Shown here: one piece after another, positions 16,991-25,729 of the stretch
How positions within the stretch are numbered: the first letter of the stretch is position 1
How the letters are laid out: each line of letters starts with the position of its first letter
Origin: CAZDKK01 sp964506245
Lineage (GTDB): Bacteria > Eisenbacteria > RBG-16-71-46 > CAIMUX01 > WJJG01
Length of the DNA stretch: 64,000 nucleotides
Assembly: GCA_964506245.1 (NCBI GenBank)
Contig: CAZDKK010000002.1
Span: 1 to 64,000, forward strand
Direction of reading: 5' to 3'
Position numbers and translations under genes: made by a program
Notes under the pieces: model-generated
Seen by the model: only the letters and a program-made list of their open reading frames with translations
Told to the model about the DNA's origin: nothing
The model's database searches: none

Positions 16991-17010
16991 CCCCCGGGTT
17001 TGACCGGGGG
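16991..17010. repeat. 7-bp GC hairpin in the aminopeptidase leader
   Basis: CCCCCGG (16991-16997), a 6-base loop, then CCGGGGG (17004-17010). It lies just upstream of the ribosome binding site of the M29 gene, so it may influence translation or be part of a terminator region. Confidence 0.4.
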
Positions 17011-17017
17011 AGCACAC

Positions 17018-17050
17018 AAAGGGGGCCTACCCTGGGGGGGCAGGCCCTTT
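17018..17050 (-). terminator. Terminator-like hairpin after the LVIVD propeller gene
   Basis: AAAGGG..CCT (17018-17028) pairs with AGG..CCCTTT (17042-17050). On the minus strand CCCTTT leads into GTGTG, a short T-containing tail. It is about 180 bases beyond the stop at 17228. Confidence 0.4.
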
Positions 17051-17227
17051 GGCCGGATGCCGGATTCTAGCGTGGCGGGGAGGCGATTGGCAAGCTGGTG
17101 CCCTGGGCGATGGATCTCCCCCGGAGCCGACCACTCGAGCTCGCCGGCACCGGACCGAGCTTGGGCATGGGGTGTGGCCGCGGAGTGCTATCCGGCAGCC
17201 GCGCGCTGAGCCGCGAGCGGCCGAGCC

Positions 17228-19366
17228 TCAACGAACGAGAGTGACGCGACGGATCGACGTCCCCGCGCCCGTGCAGACGCGGACCAGGTACACCCCCCCG
17301 CTCAGAGCGCGGCCATCGTCCCCGCGCCCGTCCCACAGGAGCTCGTACCTCCCGGATCCCTGCGCCTGGTTCAGGAGCCGGCAGACCAGCCGGCCAGCGA
17401 CGTCGTGAATGCTGACTTGAACGCGGCCGGGAGCGTCGGTCGCGAAGCGGATGACCGCGCTGTTGGGAGCCGGATTGGGCGCGGTCCAGAGCCGTGTCGA
17501 TGGCGAGCACCTTCCGCCGTTCTCGCGCACCGCCGACGGAACACACTGCAGAGGCCAGGCCTGAAGCTGGTTTGATCCGGCGACGTACAGGCCGTTCTCG
17601 GCGATCACCACCCGAGAGCAACCGTCAGGCATGCTCACACCGCCCACAATCCGCGGCGCGCCCGGAATCCGTAGATCCAGGACGTGGTACCCATTCCCAA
17701 CCGTGACGTACCCGTAACCGTCGGACACATCGACCTGCGCGGACCATCCGGACAGGTCGATGGTCCAGACGATGCGCGGCTCCGCGGGTGTGGTGACGTC
17801 CACCAGGTGGAGACCCGCCGCGCCGTTGCCGACGTACAGGGCATCTTCCACCAGGGTGACGCCGTCAACGCAGCCCGTCGTGCTGAGACTCCCCACAATC
17901 GCGGGCGAAGTGGGATCCGACACATCCACCACCTGCAACCCGGAAGTGCAGTCCGCGACAAATGCGAAGTTCCCGAGCACGGCGACATCGTGAGCGTAAC
18001 CCGGGGTATCCACGCTTCCCACGATCGCCGGTGATCCGGGCGTCGCGACATCCACAACCTGGAGACCAGATGCGTCGTCTGCGACGTAGGCGAAGTTCCC
18101 CGAGACAGCCACTCCGTGGGCCCAACCCGGAGTATCCACACCCCCGATGAGGGACGGGAGCTCAGGGATTGTGACGTCAACCACGTGCAGACCTTCGGAG
18201 CCGCTGGCTGTGAACGCGAGATTCGCGGACACGGCCACAGCGAAGCCGGTGCCCTCCAAGGCCACACTGCCCAGAACGATGGGAGATGCCGGGTCCGTGA
18301 TGTCCACCATGTCAAGACTATGACGGCACGCAACGCAGGCGTTGCTCCCCAGGACCTCGATGTCGTGGGCAGGTATGCCAACACTGCCCAATCTCACCGG
18401 TGGCAAGGGATTCGTGATGTCCACGACTTGGAGGCCCCGGGTCCTGTCGGCGATGTATGCGTAGTGTCCCCAGAGCGAGATGTCATGCGAGTCGATCGCG
18501 TCAATGATGCCGATGACCACTGGCGAGGCTGGCTGCGAGACGTCCACCACCTGAAGGCCGCTGTACCTACCCACCACGTAGGCGTGACTTCCTGAAACTG
18601 CAACGGCCTCCGAGATGTCGGGCAAGTTGATGTGGCCAACCGCCGCCGGTGACTGCGGGTTCGTGACATCCACCACGTAGAGCCCCGCCATGCGGTCGGC
18701 GACATAGGCATAGCTGCCCGATACCGCCACATCCCAGGCATCGTCATCCGTATTGAAGTAGGCCTGGTGAACCGGCCACGACGGTGTCGAGACATCCACG
18801 ATCTCGAGACCCCAGCCCGATTCGGCAAGGTAAGCGTAGTCCCCTGAGACCGCGACGTCCCATACATAGGTGGGCGTGTGGACGATCCCCACCAGGATCG
18901 GCGATGCCGGCTGGCTGATGTCGATGATACAGAGGCAAGAATCCGCGACGTAGGCGTAGTTGCCCGACACCGCGACTGCCCCTGCCCGCTCCCAAGGTGT
19001 GGCGACATTGCCCACCAGCACGGGCGAACATGGGGTGGAGATGTCCACGACTGCCAGACCCGCGGACCCGACGGCAACGTAGGCGTGGTCCCCCGCGACG
19101 GCGACATCAGCCGCGAGGCCCAGAGTCACGAGGCTTCCGCACAGAGCGGGTCGCGCCGGAGTGGAAATGTCCATCACCCGGAGACCGCCGTAGGAGTTGG
19201 CAAGGTACGCGTACTCGCCAGAAGCACAGACGCTGTAGGGTATCGGCAGCGGGGCGCATCCCGCCCAGTGCAGGTAGTCGCTGTAGTCGATACACTCGGC
19301 GGCTGCCGACTCGAACCCACACAGACTCCACAGAATCCATGCGGCCGCGATCGATGACAGGCGCAC
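17228..19366 (-). CDS. Secreted LVIVD-repeat beta-propeller protein with FlgD-like C-terminal domain
   Basis: 712 residues from a GTG at 19366, with GAAGGAG upstream. A signal peptide (MRLSSIAAAWILWSLCGFES) is followed by about 13 copies of a ~45-residue LVIVD repeat, of the form AVSGNYAYVAD...GLQVVDVS.P.SP..VG. The last ~80 residues are a FlgD-like/T9SS type A domain: GRVQVSIHDVAGRLVCRLL, YELLWDGRGDDGRALSGGVY, ending RRVTLVR. A surface or extracellular location is likely. LVIVD repeats are found in large surface proteins of bacteria and archaea; the ligand is unknown. Confidence 0.9.
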   Translation of the reverse strand: MRLSSIAAAWILWSLCGFESAAAECIDYSDYLHWAGCAPLPIPYSVCASGEYAYLANSYGGLRVMDISTPARPALCGSLVTLGLAADVAVAGDHAYVAVGSAGLAVVDISTPCSPVLVGNVATPWERAGAVAVSGNYAYVADSCLCIIDISQPASPILVGIVHTPTYVWDVAVSGDYAYLAESGWGLEIVDVSTPSWPVHQAYFNTDDDAWDVAVSGSYAYVADRMAGLYVVDVTNPQSPAAVGHINLPDISEAVAVSGSHAYVVGRYSGLQVVDVSQPASPVVIGIIDAIDSHDISLWGHYAYIADRTRGLQVVDITNPLPPVRLGSVGIPAHDIEVLGSNACVACRHSLDMVDITDPASPIVLGSVALEGTGFAVAVSANLAFTASGSEGLHVVDVTIPELPSLIGGVDTPGWAHGVAVSGNFAYVADDASGLQVVDVATPGSPAIVGSVDTPGYAHDVAVLGNFAFVADCTSGLQVVDVSDPTSPAIVGSLSTTGCVDGVTLVEDALYVGNGAAGLHLVDVTTPAEPRIVWTIDLSGWSAQVDVSDGYGYVTVGNGYHVLDLRIPGAPRIVGGVSMPDGCSRVVIAENGLYVAGSNQLQAWPLQCVPSAVRENGGRCSPSTRLWTAPNPAPNSAVIRFATDAPGRVQVSIHDVAGRLVCRLLNQAQGSGRYELLWDGRGDDGRALSGGVYLVRVCTGAGTSIRRVTLVR

Positions 19367-19719
19367 TCGGACGCTCCTTCACTCGTGCAGGGGGCACATG
19401 CCTGACCGCGCGGCGACCTGCTGCCTCGCTTGCTGATGCTCAGCCGGGCCAACTCGGAGTGCGTGCCCCTGCCCCATGGACTGGACGGCTTCAAGATCGC
19501 ACCCACAAGTATAGGGAGAGGATGGGTCCGGCGACAACGGCGTCCGGATTCAGAGCGCCCCGGGAGTGCGAGATCCGGGAGCGATCGGCATCATCAGGGA
19601 CCTCCGCAGCCACGACTGGGACCACTTGGCGATCGCTCTTGGCAGCCGGGACGCCGGGGATTCTATTCGGATCCATAGGTATACGTATCTTGATAGGGAC
19701 ACGGGACCTGTAGGCCCCG
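19367..19719. other. 353-bp divergent intergenic region
   Basis: This lies between the LVIVD propeller gene and the ArsR gene, which face away from each other. No gene is seen. The ArsR-proximal 60 bases are AT-richer and include a small palindrome listed separately. Confidence 0.5.
19681..19688. promoter_or_regulatory. Candidate ArsR-type operator palindrome
   Basis: ATACGTAT, a perfect 8-bp palindrome in an AT-rich stretch, 32 bases before the ArsR start codon. ArsR-family proteins usually bind AT-rich dyads at their own promoter, so autoregulation is plausible. It is short and tentative. Confidence 0.3.
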
Positions 19720-20061
19720 ATGGCGAACAAGTGTACCGCGGTATTCCAGGCGCTGGGGGATCGCAACCGGCTGAAGATCCTCGAGCTGCTCAAGCGACAC
19801 GAGGAGCTGTGCGTGCCGGAGATCGCCAAGCACTTCGCCATGAGCCAGCCATCGATCTCCCATCACCTGCTCGTGCTCAAGCATGTGGGCCTCGTGGTGA
19901 ACGAGAAACGCGGGCGGGGGGTCTTCTACCGCTTCAACCGTGACGCGATGGTGGAATGCTGCGGGCGGCAGCTCAAGCTGCTGGATCTCGAGCTCCGTGC
20001 GGTTGAGCGCGGCAGGTGCACATCCGCGGGGGTCGAGGGCGGGTGCCGCGTGCAGAAGTAA
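19720..20061 (+). CDS. ArsR family winged-helix transcriptional regulator
   Basis: 113 residues. The N-terminal region FQALGDRNRLKILELLKRHE and the recognition helix segment IAKHFAMSQPSISHHLLVLK, with VGLVVNEKRGRGVFYRF as the wing, are diagnostic of ArsR/SmtB regulators. The C-terminal extension contains CCGRQ and further cysteines (GRCTS, GGCRV), which could bind metal, but they are not at the classical alpha3 CVC position; there is ELCVPE near the recognition helix, with a single cysteine. It is a likely dimeric repressor. No obvious metal-resistance gene is adjacent. Confidence 0.92.
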   Translation: MANKCTAVFQALGDRNRLKILELLKRHEELCVPEIAKHFAMSQPSISHHLLVLKHVGLVVNEKRGRGVFYRFNRDAMVECCGRQLKLLDLELRAVERGRCTSAGVEGGCRVQK

Positions 20062-20505
20062 CACGCGTAGGGCCAGCGTGGTCTCTCTTATTGAATAGAA
20101 CATAGACGCGAGCCTACGCGCCTATGGACAAGGGGACCGCAAGGAGACTCAGCCATGTGGGACGACAACCGGACAGCAGAGGCTTCGGGCCCCGGCAAAG
20201 GGCTCTCGCCGTCCCGGGAACCGGCGGCGCGGGTGGTCCACCAACCCAAGGCGGATCGAGCGGCCATCCGATGTCGGCCTGCGCACCTGGGTGGGATCGC
20301 GCCACCGGCTCGGGGCCCCTCGCCGAACTGCTCCGCATTCGACAACGAGGGCCGGGTCCCGGGGGGCGGACGCACGGACGCTGCCCCCAAGTGGACAGAG
20401 CAGCGAATCTGCGGTAGAATCAAGGCTCCAAGGGCCCAGGTAACTTCGGGAACGCACTGTGGTTGGCGTCCATCCCTTGCTTGCCAACAAGGTACGGAGT
20501 GAGCC
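20062..20505. other. 444-bp intergenic region with a promoter near its end
   Basis: No recognisable gene. One frame at 20155-20502 has AAGGAG before its ATG but low-complexity, unrecognised product. The right part holds a good promoter for the following two-gene unit. Confidence 0.45.
20392..20420 (+). promoter_or_regulatory. Sigma70-like promoter for the 20506-23332 unit
   Basis: TGGACA (20392-20397), 17 bases, then TAGAAT (20415-20420), about 80 bases before the start codon at 20506. Confidence 0.5.
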
Positions 20506-20973
20506 ATGAGAAGACCAGCGTTGTTCGTAGGGATCCTCCTCCTGCTTGGCTCAAGCGCTTTCGGCCAGAGCTATGACATGACGGTGCATCTCTCCGGCGG
20601 GGCATCCGTCACCATTCCCCTCGATGACATCCTGCGCATCGAGTTCGCGGGAGTCGCCGCAGGTGTGGTGGGCCCGACAGGCCCGTGGATCCCCCTGGGC
20701 GGGTTCCTGTTGTTGCAGAACCACCCGAACCCCTCCAGCCCCTCTACCACGATCGAATACGAGATCCCAGCCGAAGCGGATGTCAGCGTCCGCATCTTCG
20801 ATGTGCGGGGCGCCCTGGTCACGGAACTGCTGCACGAGACACAGAGCGCGGGACGACACCAAGTCACGTGGGACGGCACGGATGGCCGCGCGCCGGTTGC
20901 CACCGGGATGTACGTCTATGCGGTCGCGTGCGGTGGGCAAACCCTTACCGAGCGGCTGATCCTGCTCCGATAG
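20506..20973 (+). CDS. Small secreted protein with FlgD-like C-terminal domain
   Basis: 155 residues. A signal peptide (MRRPALFVGILLLLGSSAFG) is followed by a short segment with IPLDDILRIEF, the same type of motif repeated three times at the start of the next gene's product. The rest, from about residue 70, is a FlgD-like/T9SS type A domain: LLQNHPNPSSPSTTIEYEIP, VRIFDVRGALVTELL, HQVTWDGTDGRAPVATGMYV, ending RLILLR. It is therefore almost only a C-terminal sorting domain with a leader. The next gene starts 13 bases later, so the two are co-transcribed and may form one extracellular unit. Confidence 0.85.
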   Translation: MRRPALFVGILLLLGSSAFGQSYDMTVHLSGGASVTIPLDDILRIEFAGVAAGVVGPTGPWIPLGGFLLLQNHPNPSSPSTTIEYEIPAEADVSVRIFDVRGALVTELLHETQSAGRHQVTWDGTDGRAPVATGMYVYAVACGGQTLTERLILLR

Positions 20974-20986
20974 ACTGGAGAGAACG

Positions 20987-23332
20987 ATGAAGAAGCTCCT
21001 CTCGCTCGCTCTCTGTGCAGTGGCCACGGCAGCATCGGCTCAGGCGCAGGAAATGCGCGTCATCCGGTCGGGTTCCCAGGTGGACCAGTTCAATCTCGCC
21101 GAGATCGACAGCGTCACTTTCGACGTGCACGAATCGTCGGCCGGCTCCCCCCTGCGCGACGGCCTGCGGAATAACAACGACATCTTGTGCGTTCATACCC
21201 AGGCAGGGGTCAGCCGATTCACGGTGACCGAGATCGACAGCGTGTGCTACGTCGGCGACGAGCTGATGATCATCTACCAAGGGACGGGCGAGGCGACCCA
21301 GTTCAACCTGGTGGATGTTGACAGCATGACTTTCGCCAGCAGCGCGGAGAACATCGTTTCGATCACCTACAATGGAACGACCGCAACCGTGAACAACCCC
21401 CTGGCGGGCGCCGGCGTGGTGGTCACGGTGGTGGGGGCCGACGTCACCGTCAGGTCAACCGCCGGCATCGACGGCATCACGTACGCGCTGTCCGGGACCG
21501 CGACGGACGGGATGTTCAAGATCTATTCGATCAGGGACTTCGTGCTGCGGCTGAACGGCGTCCAGATCACCAATCTGAACGGGCCCGCGGTCAACATCCA
21601 AGCCGACGAGGAGATCACGGTGGAGCTGGTGGAGGGTACCTCCAGCACATTGACCGACGGCGTGACCTACGCGGCGCCGCCCGCCGGCGAGGACCAGAAG
21701 GCGGCATTCTTCAGCGAGGGGCAGCTCATCTTCACCGGGTCCGGTAGTGTGGCCATCCACGGGCGGGGGAACGATCAGCACGGGCTGGCGAGCGACGACT
21801 ATGTCGATGTCCACAGCGGCAGCATTGTGATCCACAGCGCGGTCAAGGATGCCGTCCACACCAATGAGGGCTATTACCAGCAGGGTGGTTCGGTCGAGGT
21901 GGTGACCTCGGACAGCGACGGGGTCGATGCAGGTGACGGCCCGGTGGGGATCGCGGGTGGCGACCTCACCGTCCTCAACTCGGATGACGGCAAGGATGCC
22001 CTCAAGTGCGACAGCGAGATCGTGATCTCGGGTGGCGCGGTCGACCTCACGGTCGAGGGTGACCGGTCCAAGGGGATCAATGCCGTGGACGTCCGGCTCA
22101 CGGGTGGAACGGTGACGATCGGAACCTCGGGTGGCGTGGTCCTGGAAGCCTCCGGTGCCGGCTACGACCCCTCCTACTGCACAGCGATCAAGGCCGACGA
22201 GCTGGTGCTGCTGGACGGCTGCGATCTGACCATCACCACCGTTGGCGTGGCCGGACGGGGCGTCTCCTGCGACGCCGACATCGTCATCCAGTCCGGCAGT
22301 GTGAGCATCACCTCCAGCGGCGGCGGGGGCACGTACACGAACTCTAGCGGCGAGGTCGATGCCTACCAGGGCCCCTGCCTGAACGCGAACGGCGACCTGG
22401 TGCTGACCGGCGGGACGGTGACCCTCTCCCACTCAGGCTCCGCCGGCAAGGGGATCTCGGGCGACGGCAACCTCACGATCGGCACGGCGGCGGCCGGACC
22501 CACGCTGCACATCACAACCACTGGCGCGTCGATCCCGATCGGGCCCGGCGAAGCCGCCGAGGCGAAAGCCGCCTCGGTGGACAGCATGGTCGTCATCAAC
22601 AACGGGGAGATCACGATCTCGTCGGCGGACGACGCGATCAAGGCCAAGTACTGGCTCGAGGTCAATGGCGGGGTGGTCAACGCCGTGAACTCGGTGGAAG
22701 GCTTCGAATCCCCGAACCTTTTCATCAATGGCGGAGAGGTCCACCTGCGGGCCACCGACGACTGCCTGAACGCCACCTACGGCTACGGCGGCGAGTTCAA
22801 CGACGGCAGCAACCTGACCATCAGCGGCGGCTACGTCCACCTGGTCGCCCCGTCGGGTGACGGCATCGACAGCAACGGGAACCTCACGATCGCCGGTGGG
22901 ACGATCATCGTTCACGGGCCGCCATCGCAGCCCGAGGTGGGCGTGGACGTCAACGGGCTCTTCCGGGTGACCGGCGGCTTCATGGTGGTTTCGCAGATCA
23001 ACTCCATGATGGTCGAGCTGCCCAGCAGTTCGCAATCCACCCAGCGGTCGGTGCTGGTGCGCACCAACCAGTACATCCAGGCCGGGACTCTCTTTCACAT
23101 CGAGAGCACGACCGGCACCTACCTGCTGACCTTCGCGCCAGCGTACCGGTACTCGGCGATCTTCCTCACGTCGCCCGATCTGACGGCCGGCACCACGTAC
23201 CGGGTCTACACCGGCGGCACCTGCACGGGCGGCGTGCTGCGGGATGGCCTGTACACCGGGGGCACCTATTCCGGAGGGACCCTGCGAACCACGTTCACCA
23301 GCAGCGGCATGGTGCAGACCGTCAACTTCTGA
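20987..23332 (+). CDS. Secreted carbohydrate-binding domain (DUF4353-like) protein
   Basis: 781 residues. A signal peptide (MKKLLSLALCAVATAASAQA) is followed by three ~40-residue repeats with a shared core: QFNLAEIDSVTF, RFTVTEIDSVCY and QFNLVDVDSMTF. The main body (~120-760) has repeated short beta-strands rich in Gly and Asp, such as DGITYALSGTATDGMF, SDGVDAGDGPVGIAGGDLTV, SGGYVHLVAPSGDGIDSNGN and LTIAGGTIIVHG. This is the pattern of the DUF4353 carbohydrate-binding domain-containing family with a beta-helix-like fold. It probably sits outside the cell as a glycan-binding protein. Unlike its operon partner it has no FlgD-like end and finishes SSGMVQTVNF. Confidence 0.85.
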   Translation: MKKLLSLALCAVATAASAQAQEMRVIRSGSQVDQFNLAEIDSVTFDVHESSAGSPLRDGLRNNNDILCVHTQAGVSRFTVTEIDSVCYVGDELMIIYQGTGEATQFNLVDVDSMTFASSAENIVSITYNGTTATVNNPLAGAGVVVTVVGADVTVRSTAGIDGITYALSGTATDGMFKIYSIRDFVLRLNGVQITNLNGPAVNIQADEEITVELVEGTSSTLTDGVTYAAPPAGEDQKAAFFSEGQLIFTGSGSVAIHGRGNDQHGLASDDYVDVHSGSIVIHSAVKDAVHTNEGYYQQGGSVEVVTSDSDGVDAGDGPVGIAGGDLTVLNSDDGKDALKCDSEIVISGGAVDLTVEGDRSKGINAVDVRLTGGTVTIGTSGGVVLEASGAGYDPSYCTAIKADELVLLDGCDLTITTVGVAGRGVSCDADIVIQSGSVSITSSGGGGTYTNSSGEVDAYQGPCLNANGDLVLTGGTVTLSHSGSAGKGISGDGNLTIGTAAAGPTLHITTTGASIPIGPGEAAEAKAASVDSMVVINNGEITISSADDAIKAKYWLEVNGGVVNAVNSVEGFESPNLFINGGEVHLRATDDCLNATYGYGGEFNDGSNLTISGGYVHLVAPSGDGIDSNGNLTIAGGTIIVHGPPSQPEVGVDVNGLFRVTGGFMVVSQINSMMVELPSSSQSTQRSVLVRTNQYIQAGTLFHIESTTGTYLLTFAPAYRYSAIFLTSPDLTAGTTYRVYTGGTCTGGVLRDGLYTGGTYSGGTLRTTFTSSGMVQTVNF

Positions 23333-23372
23333 CACCGGGGCGTCGCGTCCGAGGAGTACGCTCGCCCGCGCT

Positions 23373-23879
23373 TCACGGGCTCGGCCCGACGAGCGACCGC
23401 CCGCAGTGCGGGCACACTTTCCAGTCGACCGCCACCGGCTCGTGACACTGCGGACACTGGAGCGACTGCGATTGGCCGCAGTAGGGGCAGACGCGGTAGT
23501 CCGCCCGCACCGGGCGCCCGCACTGCGAACAGCGACCTTGCGCACTGTTCCGCATGACCAGATAGATCACCACGCCGATGAAGAAGGGCAGAAAGGCGGC
23601 GATCGTCGCCCACAGCCACGGATCCATCCCGCGCCGGGCGGCATCGCGATAGACCAACGTGGCGACTACCAGGAAGTAGATTGCACTCATCACGAAGAGC
23701 GGGGGGACGTGTGGGAGGAACGACACAAAGAACGGCCCTCCATGGGGCCAATCCCCTCCGCCCCAGAGAATCCCCGTCCCCAAGCGCAAAAGCATCGGGG
23801 CCGCGATCGTCAGGGCAAACAGGATCAGAAGGCCCCAGAAGACGTACTTGAATCCCGAATCGGGTGTCTTGCCAGGCAT
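23373..23879 (-). CDS. Membrane protein with C-terminal double zinc ribbon
   Basis: 168 residues from ATG 23879, which has GAGGAG at the right spacing; an ATG six bases upstream abuts the site. Three hydrophobic segments are seen (VFWGLLILFALTIAAPMLL, FVMSAIYFLVVATLVY and LWATIAAFLPFFIGVVIYLV). A cytoplasmic tail follows with four CxxC pairs: CSQCGRPV, CPYCGQSQ, CPQCHEPV and CPHCGRSL, i.e. two zinc ribbons. The function is unknown. It is the last gene of an operon with an ECF sigma factor and a small membrane protein. Confidence 0.82.
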   Translation of the reverse strand: MPGKTPDSGFKYVFWGLLILFALTIAAPMLLRLGTGILWGGGDWPHGGPFFVSFLPHVPPLFVMSAIYFLVVATLVYRDAARRGMDPWLWATIAAFLPFFIGVVIYLVMRNSAQGRCSQCGRPVRADYRVCPYCGQSQSLQCPQCHEPVAVDWKVCPHCGRSLVGPSP

Positions 23880-23895
23880 ACGCATCTCCTCGCGT

Positions 23896-24234
23896 TCAAC
23901 GGCTCGGGCAGCGGCTCACCGCGCACTCCAGTTGCCTGAAGAAGCCGGCCACCTGCTCTCGCGCGGCCACGGTGACCATCACCGTTGCCGCCGCCAGGGC
24001 CACGGCGCCGGCAGCCACGTAGATCTTCACAATCGTCGCGACATCGGGGGACAGCAGGATGTAGGCGACGACACAAGACGTTGCCAGATGGAGGCACAGG
24101 CTCAGGAACACGACCGCGCGCAAGAGGCGCGTGCCGCGCACCCGCTCGGTCGTCGCGCGCAGGAGGCGCTCCGAGGGGACGTACTCCTCCCGGCCGATCG
24201 CCGCGAGCAGTGCTTCGAGCTCGCGCTCATCCAT
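23896..24234 (-). CDS. Small two-helix membrane protein, putative anti-sigma factor
   Basis: 112 residues from ATG 24234 with GGAGGAG upstream. Its start overlaps the end of the sigma factor gene by 8 bases, the usual translational coupling of sigma and anti-sigma genes. The N-terminal ~40 residues are charged and helical (MDERELEALLAAIGREEYVP, SERLLRATTERVRG). Two hydrophobic segments follow (RAVVFLSLCLHLATSCVVAYILL and IYVAAGAVALAAATVMVTVA). No zinc-binding HxxxCxxC is present. The role as anti-sigma is inferred from position and topology. Confidence 0.72.
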   Translation of the reverse strand: MDERELEALLAAIGREEYVPSERLLRATTERVRGTRLLRAVVFLSLCLHLATSCVVAYILLSPDVATIVKIYVAAGAVALAAATVMVTVAAREQVAGFFRQLECAVSRCPSR

Positions 24235-24811
24235 GTCCCTGCTCCTCCAGCGCCATGCGCATCCGGCGCCGCGCCTCGGCCAGCCGCGACTTGACCGTTC
24301 CATCCGGAATGCCGAGCATCTCTGCGATCTCCCCCAGCGGGATCCCGCGGTAGTAGTGCAGGATCACCGGCAGTCGATAGGTCTCCTCCAGCGCGTAGAC
24401 GGCTTCCCGCACCGCCTGCACGAGCTCCCCATGGGCAAGCAGAGTGTCGGCCGCGGGATCAGGCGATGGTGCGCGTGCCATCGCATCCTCGTGCTCGCGG
24501 CGCGAGAAGAAGCGCGCGATGCGCCGGCTCCAGCGGCGCGAGTGGCGATAGCGGTCGCGGTAGCGGTTGACGCAGATGGCGAAGAGCCACGGGCGGAAGG
24601 CCCGCTCGGGGTCGAAGTCCCCGAGGCTGGCGACGGCCCGGCACCAGGTGTCCTGGAAGAGGTCATCCGCATCCGCTTTCTCGCGCGTCAGCCTCCGACA
24701 GAGCGAGTACAGGGGGATCTGGTAGCGGCCGATCAGGAGATCCAGCATCGCCGGCTGCCCGCACCGGCAGCGCCGAATGATCTCGCGATCGTCCAACTTC
24801 CCCCTCTCCAC
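24227..24811 (-). CDS. ECF-type RNA polymerase sigma factor
   Basis: 194 residues. Region 2 is seen at LTREKADADDLFQDTWCRAV and FRPWLFAICVNRYRDRYRH; region 4 at LPVILHYYRGIPLGEIAEML and GIPDGTVKSRLAEARRRMRM. This is a SigE/RpoE-like extracytoplasmic-function sigma factor. The start is GTG 24811; a TTG at 24796 with GAGAGGGG upstream is an alternative. It is coupled to the downstream putative anti-sigma gene. It follows the DinB gene by 54 bases in the same direction. The promoter it recognises is not evident here. Confidence 0.92.
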   Translation of the reverse strand: MERGKLDDREIIRRCRCGQPAMLDLLIGRYQIPLYSLCRRLTREKADADDLFQDTWCRAVASLGDFDPERAFRPWLFAICVNRYRDRYRHSRRWSRRIARFFSRREHEDAMARAPSPDPAADTLLAHGELVQAVREAVYALEETYRLPVILHYYRGIPLGEIAEMLGIPDGTVKSRLAEARRRMRMALEEQGHG

Positions 24812-24865
24812 CGAGGGACTACGCGCGAGCGGGAGGCCGGTTCGGCCGGAGTGCCCGGCCGTGGA

Positions 24866-25339
24866 TCACGAAATCCCCGCCGGCCGCCCCGCGATCCGCC
24901 TGAGGACCCCGATCTGGCCGAGGTGGTAGCCCTCGTGGTAGTGGAGGCCGATGAGCTGATCCCCGACGGTGCCCTTCTTGCCCTCACCGAGAGGGGCCGC
25001 GAGCGCCTCGTCCGAGATGCGCTCGAGACCGGCGCGGATCTGCTCGGAGGAGCGATGGATGTCAGCCATCAGACGGTCGAAGGGGATGGCCGCACCCGGG
25101 TCGGGAGCCCGCGTGCCGCGGGCGTAGGCGGCGGCCTTCTCGGCAGACCAGATCGGCGGCTCGCCCAGCAGGCGCAGGGTCTCGTTGCGGGTGGCCAAGA
25201 GGTGGCCGAGGATCCAGTGGATCGAGCTGCCGCCCGGCGTGGCTTGCACGAGGCTGTCCGCGTGGGTCAGGCCGTCGAGATTCTTGCCCAAGACGAACTC
25301 GTTGAACTGACACAGATTCTGCAGGTCTTGCCGTGTCAT
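24866..25339 (-). CDS. DinB family protein
   Basis: 157 residues from ATG 25339, which has GGAGGAATC upstream. It is a four-helix-bundle DinB/YfiT-like protein: NEFVLGKNLDGLTHADSLVQ at the start, the first ligand in SSIHWILGHLLATRNE and the other two in GLHYHEGYHLGQIGVLRR. The three histidines are the typical metal-binding set. Family members are metal-dependent enzymes, including thiol S-transferases using bacillithiol or mycothiol; the substrate here is unknown. It lies upstream of the ECF sigma operon. Confidence 0.88.
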   Translation of the reverse strand: MTRQDLQNLCQFNEFVLGKNLDGLTHADSLVQATPGGSSIHWILGHLLATRNETLRLLGEPPIWSAEKAAAYARGTRAPDPGAAIPFDRLMADIHRSSEQIRAGLERISDEALAAPLGEGKKGTVGDQLIGLHYHEGYHLGQIGVLRRIAGRPAGIS

Positions 25340-25729
25340 GATTCCTCCACGCGCGGGGGACGCCTCACCGTTCCACCAGCCCGGATGCATTCACCTTCCG
25401 CGCACGGGCCGCGCCCCCCAGGGGGGCCCGGTGGATTCGCCTGCCGAAGGCCTGATCCAACAGGGTCACCGATGGAAAGGCGGCGTGCAAGGACCCTCGC
25501 ATGGATGGGAGATTCCGCGTCCACCACGCCCGACGGCTGGACCAGGGATACCGCGGCGAGTAGAATGGAAGGCGTCGGCACAGGCTTCTCCCTGCGTCCT
25601 GTGACAATGAGGCGGTCGAACGGTGGGCCAGAGGGCTGAGAGGGCGGCCGCAGCAGTCAAGATCGGCACACGCTCCGGTTCTCGGCGCCTGCGATTCGAT
25701 CACCTGTGCATTGACTCTGGAGGTGTGGC
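25340..25729. other. 390-bp divergent intergenic region with dispersed repeat A
   Basis: This lies between the DinB gene and the SBBP exoprotein gene. It holds one copy of a ~74-bp dispersed repeat. No gene is recognised. Confidence 0.5.
25411..25484 (+). repeat. Dispersed repeat, copy A
   Basis: The copy at 28159-28231 shares GCGCCCC at the left end, a 25-base core (25434-25458, including CTGCCGAAGGCCTGATCC) with one mismatch, and GGCGGC at the right end. It lies 5' of the SBBP exoprotein gene. Confidence 0.65.

Noticed and set aside
14526..17003. 825-codon plus-strand frame across the DUF6754 operon
   Set aside because: A high-GC antisense shadow; the minus-strand frames have signal peptides, membrane segments and ribosome sites.
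20155..20502. 115-codon frame with AAGGAG before its ATG
   Set aside because: The product is low-complexity Arg/Pro/Gly-rich without recognisable features, and the promoter for the next gene lies inside it.
25411..25484. Known riboswitch at dispersed repeat A
   Set aside because: The sequence does not match cyclic-di-GMP or other riboswitch consensus elements that I can recognise.
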